NCBI GenBank assembly: GCA_011176555.1
Contig: DUEF01000171.1
Location: 1 to 10,356, forward strand
Reading direction: 5' to 3'
Length of the DNA: 10,356 bases
DNA from: Caldilineae bacterium
GTDB lineage: Bacteria; Chloroflexota; Anaerolineae; J102
Part shown: positions 7,301 to 10,356 of the stretch, piece after piece
Numbering within the stretch: the first letter of the stretch is position 1
Layout of the letters: each line of letters begins with the position of its first letter
Program-made: the position numbers and the translations under genes
The notes under the pieces: generated by a model
Database searches by the model: none
What the model was told of the DNA's origin: nothing
The model's input: only the letters and a program-made list of their open reading frames with translations

Positions 7301-9647
7301 CCTGACCACTGCCGGATACACGGATCTGGCGAATAGCTTCCTGGGCGCGTCCGCCTATTCCTACGTTTACGGCGGTGAAGCCGGATACCTGGACTATGCA
7401 TTGGCCAACGCCAGTCTCCTGGCCCAGGTGACGGGAGCCACCATCTGGCACATCAACTCGGACGAGCCTCGGGTGCTGGACTACAACGACGATATCCTGG
7501 ACTCAGGTGAATCCTATACCAATCCAGGCGCTTATCTCTACGGTCCGCATCCCTACCGAGCCTCTGATCACGACCCGGTTATCGTCGGCCTGAATCTGAG
7601 AACAGACGAAGTCTGGCGCTTCCGGGGCTACGTCTACCAGGGTTCGCCACGCGATACGTCCACGCCATTGGGTGGCGTCACGCTAACGCTTTATGGCCGC
7701 AATGCCGGCGAACCGGAGCCAGGTTCATGGATGAAGACGACGACGACCACAGCAAACGGCTTCTTCAACTTCCACATCGTCCCGCCATACGACTTCACCT
7801 ACTTCACGCTGATGGCCACAGCGCCCAGCGGTATGGTGGCGACAGGCGCCTGGTCGGAAGATGGCACAGTGGCCGGGCCAGACACTGTGCAATGGATCAG
7901 CCCCGCGCCGGGCGTGCACGCCAACGAATTTTACTTCGACGTTCCCACGCCAACGCCAACACCAACCGACACCCCAACACCCACCCCGACGCCGACTGAA
8001 ACACCCACACCCACGCCCACACCAACCGCCACGCCCACAGCGACACCGACCAACACGCCAACCCCCACCATTACTCCAACCTCAACGCCGATCACCTTCA
8101 ATCTGTGGCTGCCAATGATCCTGACCCCAGAGGAGGAAAGTGGCTTCCAACTAACCATCCTGCACACGAACGACACCCACGCGCATATCGAGCCATTCAC
8201 GCCGTGGGGTAGCGTTGAGCAGGGTGGTGTAGCCCGACGCTACACCGCCATCCAGGATGTGAAGGCCACCCAGGGCGACAACGTCATTCTGGTGGATGCT
8301 GGCGACGCATTCCAGGGCACACTCTTCTTCAATGTGTGGAAAGGAGAGGAAGAAGCCTACTTCATGAACGCACTGGGCTATGATGCCATGGCCGTCGGCA
8401 ACCACGAATTCGACGCCGGCCCCGCCACCCTGGCCAACTTCATCGGCCTTGCCGACTTCCCGGTCTTGAGTGCAAATATCGACGCCTCCGCCGATCCCGA
8501 TCTCGCAGGCCTGATCTTGCCTTACACCGTCCTGGAAGTCGGTGGCGAGCAAATCGGCGTGATGGGTCTGACCACCGAAGAAACAACCTTCATCTCCAGC
8601 CCAGGCGACAATATCATCTTCAACGATGTCGTCACAACTGCTCAAGCCACGGTGACTGAATTGGAGGGCATGGGCATCAACAAGATCGTAGCTCTGGACC
8701 ATCTGGGCTATACTGCGGACCAAGACCTGGCCGCGGCAGTGGCTGGCATCGACGTCATCGTCTGTGGCCACTCCCACACCCTGTTGGGCGACATGGATGG
8801 TGCGGATGGCCCTTACCCCACCGAAATCGTTTCTCCCTCCGGCGACCCGGTGCTGATCATCAGCGCCCAGGATTGGGGCAGATATCTGGGCCGCTTGGAT
8901 GTCGGATTCACGGCTGATGGCATTGTGGAAAATTTCAGCGGCGCTCCCATCTTCATCGACGAGAGCATCCCCGGAGACCCTGCCATCGCCGCTGATGTGG
9001 CCACATTCGCCGAACCGATCGAAGAACTGAAAAACACGGTCATCGGTCAGAGCGTCATCAATCTGGATGGCACGCGTGAACTGGTGCGCTCCCAGGAAAC
9101 CAATCTGGGTGACTTGATCTGCGACGCCGTGCTGTGGAAAACTGCTGCCGAGGGCACTCAGATCTGCATGCAAAACGGCGGTGGCATCCGCGCCAGCATC
9201 CCTCCGGGTGATGTGACCATGGGGCAGGTGCTGGAAGTGCTACCCTTTGGCAATCAGATCTCCACCTTCGGATTGCTCGGCTCTGATGTCTGGGCTTCAC
9301 TGGAGAATGGCGTCAGTGATTGGCCCGGTGGCGGCCGCTTCTCGCAGGTGAGTGGCTTGAAATTCACCTTTGATCCCACCCGGGAGATTGGCTCGCGCAT
9401 CATCAGTGTAGAAGTGCTGAATGCAGAGGGCGGCTACGATGCCCTTGACATGAATGCGGTCTACAAGCTGGCGGCCAACAACTTCATGCGTGGCGGTGGC
9501 GACGGCTACGATGCGTTCGCCAACAACGCCATCGACCCCTACGACTCCGGCGCGCTCCTGGCCGACGCACTGGCCGAGTACATCGGCGAAATCTCTCCCG
9601 TCGAGGAAACGGATATTCCCGGCGGTCGGATTACGCAGACGCCCTGA
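4356..9647 (+). CDS. Secreted ExeM/NucH-type nuclease fused to UshA-like 5'-nucleotidase
   Basis: This 1763-residue protein starts at the ATG at 4356, not the in-frame ATG at 4251, because only 4356 has a Shine-Dalgarno (GGAGG) and an immediate signal peptide (MRRSHVK, hydrophobic run, cleavage likely after A28 in ASA-SH). Modules: three lamin-tail-like domains beginning VLINEF (about 44-175), VTINEV (183-310) and VFIINE (314-495); a YhcR-type OB-fold (about 505-603); an endonuclease/exonuclease/phosphatase domain (about 766-1080) with N770 (SFNVLNYF), E817 (GLMEIEN), H915 (NHLKSKG), D970/N972 (IIGDLNSY) and D1071/H1072 (ASDHDPV); a Cna-B/carboxypeptidase-regulatory-like domain (about 1087-1194); a Pro-Thr linker (1197-1245); LWLPMIL (1250-1256); a metallophosphatase (from 1264) with D1273/H1275 (HTNDTH), D1317 (DAGDAFQG), N1349/H1350 (GNHEFD) and H1472/H1474 (GHSHT); and a 5'-nucleotidase C-terminal domain with NGGGIR (from 1607) and FMRGGGDGYD (from 1710). 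Expected action: extracellular DNA to nucleotides, then to nucleosides and phosphate. No sortase motif or C-terminal membrane segment is visible. Confidence 0.93.
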   Translation: MRRSHVKIPLVFGAVLILIFALSIGASASHLGTESTSPDAVISSVLINEFIATPSDSEAVEICNTTDAEIDISGWTMDGATINAGVVVPANGYVVLDDNNTSGIGISNAGEVLELVDDGGVTIDLVGYGDDGGAPKPEYSFSTARVPDCATTGDDGIDWNTDESPTLGAANDGPAANLGGSTVTINEVDPNNGVAFIELYNSGEVAVDLSGWRISVDDSYDIPTGQSIPAAGFWVLDEADFPGFFSLGASKDNVYLFNAAHERVDQVGWDAAPGSSWNRLPDGAGANDGYQQAHTPLTAQDPTKNASNAPATPVFIINETDADMSGTETTEFIELYDGGVGNAALDGLVVVLFNGSDDQSYEPVFDLDGYTTDANGYFLIGGSDIVGADITVTNNYWLQNGADAVALYEGNAADFPNDTPVTTANLLDAIVYDTNDNDDAGLLPLLNAGQPQVNEDGAGDKDNHSNQRCPNGEGGARNTDTYTQDTPSPGAENVCAPPPVEACGDPFTPIFDIQGNGSASPLDGTPASTEGVVTGDFQAGDELSGFFIQDETGDGDAATSDGIFVYAPGSLDVAVGDLVRVHGTVEEHYGYTQINSVNFLAVCNSEASTLHAAAAAAIPPTALDLPVTATDDLEPFEGMLVTFPEELTVTEHYNQGRYGEVWVSADGRLFNPTHVADPGAPAQAVGEDNDLRRLLIDDGSNVQNPPVVPYIGANDTLRLGDTITDLTGVLGYSYGNYRLQPTIPPAFVRSNPRTAAPEDVGGMLKVASFNVLNYFTTIDDGNNNARGADSDAEFVRQRDKIINAMLAVDADVFGLMEIENNGYGAGSAIQNLIDGLNAVAGADVYAFIDPGAPSIGSDAIAVGLLYKPASVTPVGNAAILDSSVDPSFNDTKNRPALAQTFSDGAGNRFTVAVNHLKSKGSDCDALGDPDTGDGQGNCNLTRTSAATALANWLATDPTGSGDADVLIIGDLNSYAKEDPITALTTAGYTDLANSFLGASAYSYVYGGEAGYLDYALANASLLAQVTGATIWHINSDEPRVLDYNDDILDSGESYTNPGAYLYGPHPYRASDHDPVIVGLNLRTDEVWRFRGYVYQGSPRDTSTPLGGVTLTLYGRNAGEPEPGSWMKTTTTTANGFFNFHIVPPYDFTYFTLMATAPSGMVATGAWSEDGTVAGPDTVQWISPAPGVHANEFYFDVPTPTPTPTDTPTPTPTPTETPTPTPTPTATPTATPTNTPTPTITPTSTPITFNLWLPMILTPEEESGFQLTILHTNDTHAHIEPFTPWGSVEQGGVARRYTAIQDVKATQGDNVILVDAGDAFQGTLFFNVWKGEEEAYFMNALGYDAMAVGNHEFDAGPATLANFIGLADFPVLSANIDASADPDLAGLILPYTVLEVGGEQIGVMGLTTEETTFISSPGDNIIFNDVVTTAQATVTELEGMGINKIVALDHLGYTADQDLAAAVAGIDVIVCGHSHTLLGDMDGADGPYPTEIVSPSGDPVLIISAQDWGRYLGRLDVGFTADGIVENFSGAPIFIDESIPGDPAIAADVATFAEPIEELKNTVIGQSVINLDGTRELVRSQETNLGDLICDAVLWKTAAEGTQICMQNGGGIRASIPPGDVTMGQVLEVLPFGNQISTFGLLGSDVWASLENGVSDWPGGGRFSQVSGLKFTFDPTREIGSRIISVEVLNAEGGYDALDMNAVYKLAANNFMRGGGDGYDAFANNAIDPYDSGALLADALAEYIGEISPVEETDIPGGRITQTP
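7944..8090 (+). repeat. Long Pro-Thr linker-coding tract between nuclease and nucleotidase
   Basis: About 49 codons of nearly pure Thr-Pro alternation (with occasional Glu, Asp, Ala, Asn, Ser and Ile) join the nuclease half to the 5'-nucleotidase half. It is the longest such tract in the window. At the DNA level it is a degenerate repeat of ACN-CCN that could expand, contract or recombine with the other linkers. Confidence 0.85.
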
Positions 9648-9658
9648 CGCTGATCATC

Positions 9659-9685
9659 TTTGATCTGTGACAGCCATAGATCAAA
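9659..9685. other. Short perfect hairpin after the nuclease gene
   Basis: tttgatct (9659-9666) and agatcaaa (9678-9685) form an 8-bp perfect stem with an 11-nt loop, 11 nt after the stop. It is AT-rich and lacks a T-run, so it is not a classic terminator. It may protect the mRNA 3' end or be incidental. Confidence 0.4.
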
Positions 9686-9720
9686 CGGTAAGCGCCAGCA
9701 TCCGAAACCTCTCACTTCCC

Positions 9721-9756
9721 AGGACAGCCCGTCGTTTCTGCAAGGCGGGCTGTCCT
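9721..9756 (+). terminator. Candidate terminator hairpin without a T-run
   Basis: aggacagcccg (9721-9731) and cgggctgtcct (9746-9756) form a perfect 11-bp stem with a 14-nt loop between the nuclease gene and pyrF. The sequence that follows (gctatgcccc) lacks the usual T-run, and neither does the opposite strand have one. It may be a weak or factor-assisted terminator that separates the two genes. Confidence 0.5.
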
Positions 9757-9803
9757 GCTATGCCCCTCACTCGTTCTCTCGTTCCGCTCAGGAATAGACT
9801 CCC

Positions 9804-10356
9804 ATGCCCAATCGCTTTCTTGACAAGTTAGAACGACTGCTCGCCCGGGGACGATCGCCACTCTGCGTTGGACTCGATCCCAATCCCGACAATCTCCCGG
9901 AGCGCTATCCCGACCTGCTTGCCTGGAACCGGGCCATTATCGAAGCCACCACCGATCTGGCCGCGTGCTACAAGCCCAATATCGCTTTCTACGAGGCGCT
10001 GGGCCGGACAGGCTACGACTTACTGGAGCAAACCCTGGCGCTCATCCCGCCCGAAATCCCGGTCATCCTCGACGCCAAACGAGGCGATATCGGTTCCACG
10101 GCTGAAGCCTACGCCCGCGCTTGTTTCCAGGTCTGGGATGTGGATGCGGTGACGCTGAGCCCTTATCTGGGCGGCGACAGCATCCGGCCCTTTACAGCGC
10201 ACCTCGACCGCTACGTTTTTGTGCTCTGCCACACGTCCAATCCCAGCGCGGGCGAGATGCAGCAGGCGAGCCAGGGCGGACTGCCACTGTACCAACGCAT
10301 CGCTGCGCAAGCGCCGAACTGGGGCCAGGGCAACGTAGGCCTGGTGGTGGGAGCCA
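9804..10356 (+). CDS. pyrF: Orotidine-5'-phosphate decarboxylase, type 2 (3' partial)
   Basis: This cytoplasmic enzyme converts orotidine 5'-monophosphate to UMP, the last step of de novo UMP synthesis. 184 complete codons are visible before the window ends; type 2 enzymes are usually around 270-300 residues, so roughly a third is missing. The start MPNRFLDKLERLL has AGGA at 9790-9793, 10 nt upstream. Family signatures: SPLCVGLDPNPDNLP (from residue 18), YKPNIAFYEALG, the catalytic charge network D90-x-K92-x-x-D95 in LDAKRGDIGSTAEAY, and SPYLGGDSI. The long N-terminal region and the GDIGSTAEAYA form fit the type 2 (bacterial/mycobacterial-like) branch and not the E. coli-type short enzyme. 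No signal peptide is present, unlike the three genes before it. It probably begins a separate transcription unit, since a hairpin and a 156-nt gap precede it. Confidence 0.93.
   Translation, partial: MPNRFLDKLERLLARGRSPLCVGLDPNPDNLPERYPDLLAWNRAIIEATTDLAACYKPNIAFYEALGRTGYDLLEQTLALIPPEIPVILDAKRGDIGSTAEAYARACFQVWDVDAVTLSPYLGGDSIRPFTAHLDRYVFVLCHTSNPSAGEMQQASQGGLPLYQRIAAQAPNWGQGNVGLVVGA

Noticed and set aside
7944..8090. A CRISPR-like or tandem-repeat array
   Set aside because: The repetition is at codon level (Thr-Pro), with no constant repeat plus unique spacer structure.
7931..8200. A Val-Gly repeat protein on the minus strand opposite the Pro-Thr linker
   Set aside because: It is simply the reverse complement of the ACN-CCN linker; the same artefact appears opposite the other linkers (504-779, 3580-3888).
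8151..9173. A 340-codon open frame on the minus strand opposite the 5'-nucleotidase domain
   Set aside because: It lies wholly within a gene with intact catalytic motifs. Its translation shows no recognisable domain, and GC-rich coding DNA often leaves the opposite frame open.
9645..9803. A tRNA or small RNA gene between the nuclease and pyrF
   Set aside because: Only two simple hairpins are present; no cloverleaf, anticodon arm or other RNA signature could be drawn.

Overview
The window looks like a chromosomal segment from a GC-rich, probably Gram-positive-type (single-membrane) bacterium, most likely Chloroflexota (Anaerolineae/Caldilineae-like). This rests on three things: long Pro-Thr linkers joining modules of large secreted proteins, the mix of modules (subtilase, lamin-tail domains, cohesin/dockerin, ExeM-type nuclease), and short W/F-L-P motifs beside the linkers. 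It is an inference from style; no marker gene settles the taxonomy. All genes are on the + strand.

Layout. (1) 1-1842: the 3' part of a secreted modular protein whose N-terminus lies before the window. It has a Pro-Thr linker, a jelly-roll-like 'NGGFE' domain, a second linker, then cohesin, dockerin and cohesin, and ends in RLFLPAQR. A strong intrinsic terminator follows (1890-1929). (2) 1931-2113: a non-coding gap dominated by a 94-nt imperfect palindrome (1946-2039) that resembles a dispersed REP/MITE-like element. (3) 2114-4213: a complete secreted subtilisin-family (S8) protease with signal peptide, prodomain, intact Asp/His/Asn/Ser, Pro-Thr linkers and an NGGFE domain homologous to the one in gene 1. 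(4) 4214-4355: a leader with a tentative promoter and a hairpin that could cover the Shine-Dalgarno. (5) 4356-9647: a 1763-residue secreted protein with three lamin-tail-like domains, an OB-fold, an ExeM/NucH-type Mg-dependent nuclease, a Cna-B-like domain, a Pro-Thr linker and a complete UshA-like 5'-nucleotidase. (6) 9648-9803: a gap with two hairpins. (7) 9804 to the end: the start of pyrF, orotidine-5'-phosphate decarboxylase, cut off by the window.

How they fit together. The first three proteins look like an extracellular scavenging set. One degrades protein. One degrades extracellular DNA and then dephosphorylates the nucleotides in the same chain, releasing nucleosides and phosphate. 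One offers calcium-dependent protein-protein modules (cohesin/dockerin). pyrF is housekeeping pyrimidine synthesis and is probably a separate unit.

The points most worth a second look are the nuclease/5'-nucleotidase fusion, the W-L-P motif that may mark former C-termini, the cohesin-dockerin-cohesin tail outside any visible cellulosome, and the palindromic element.
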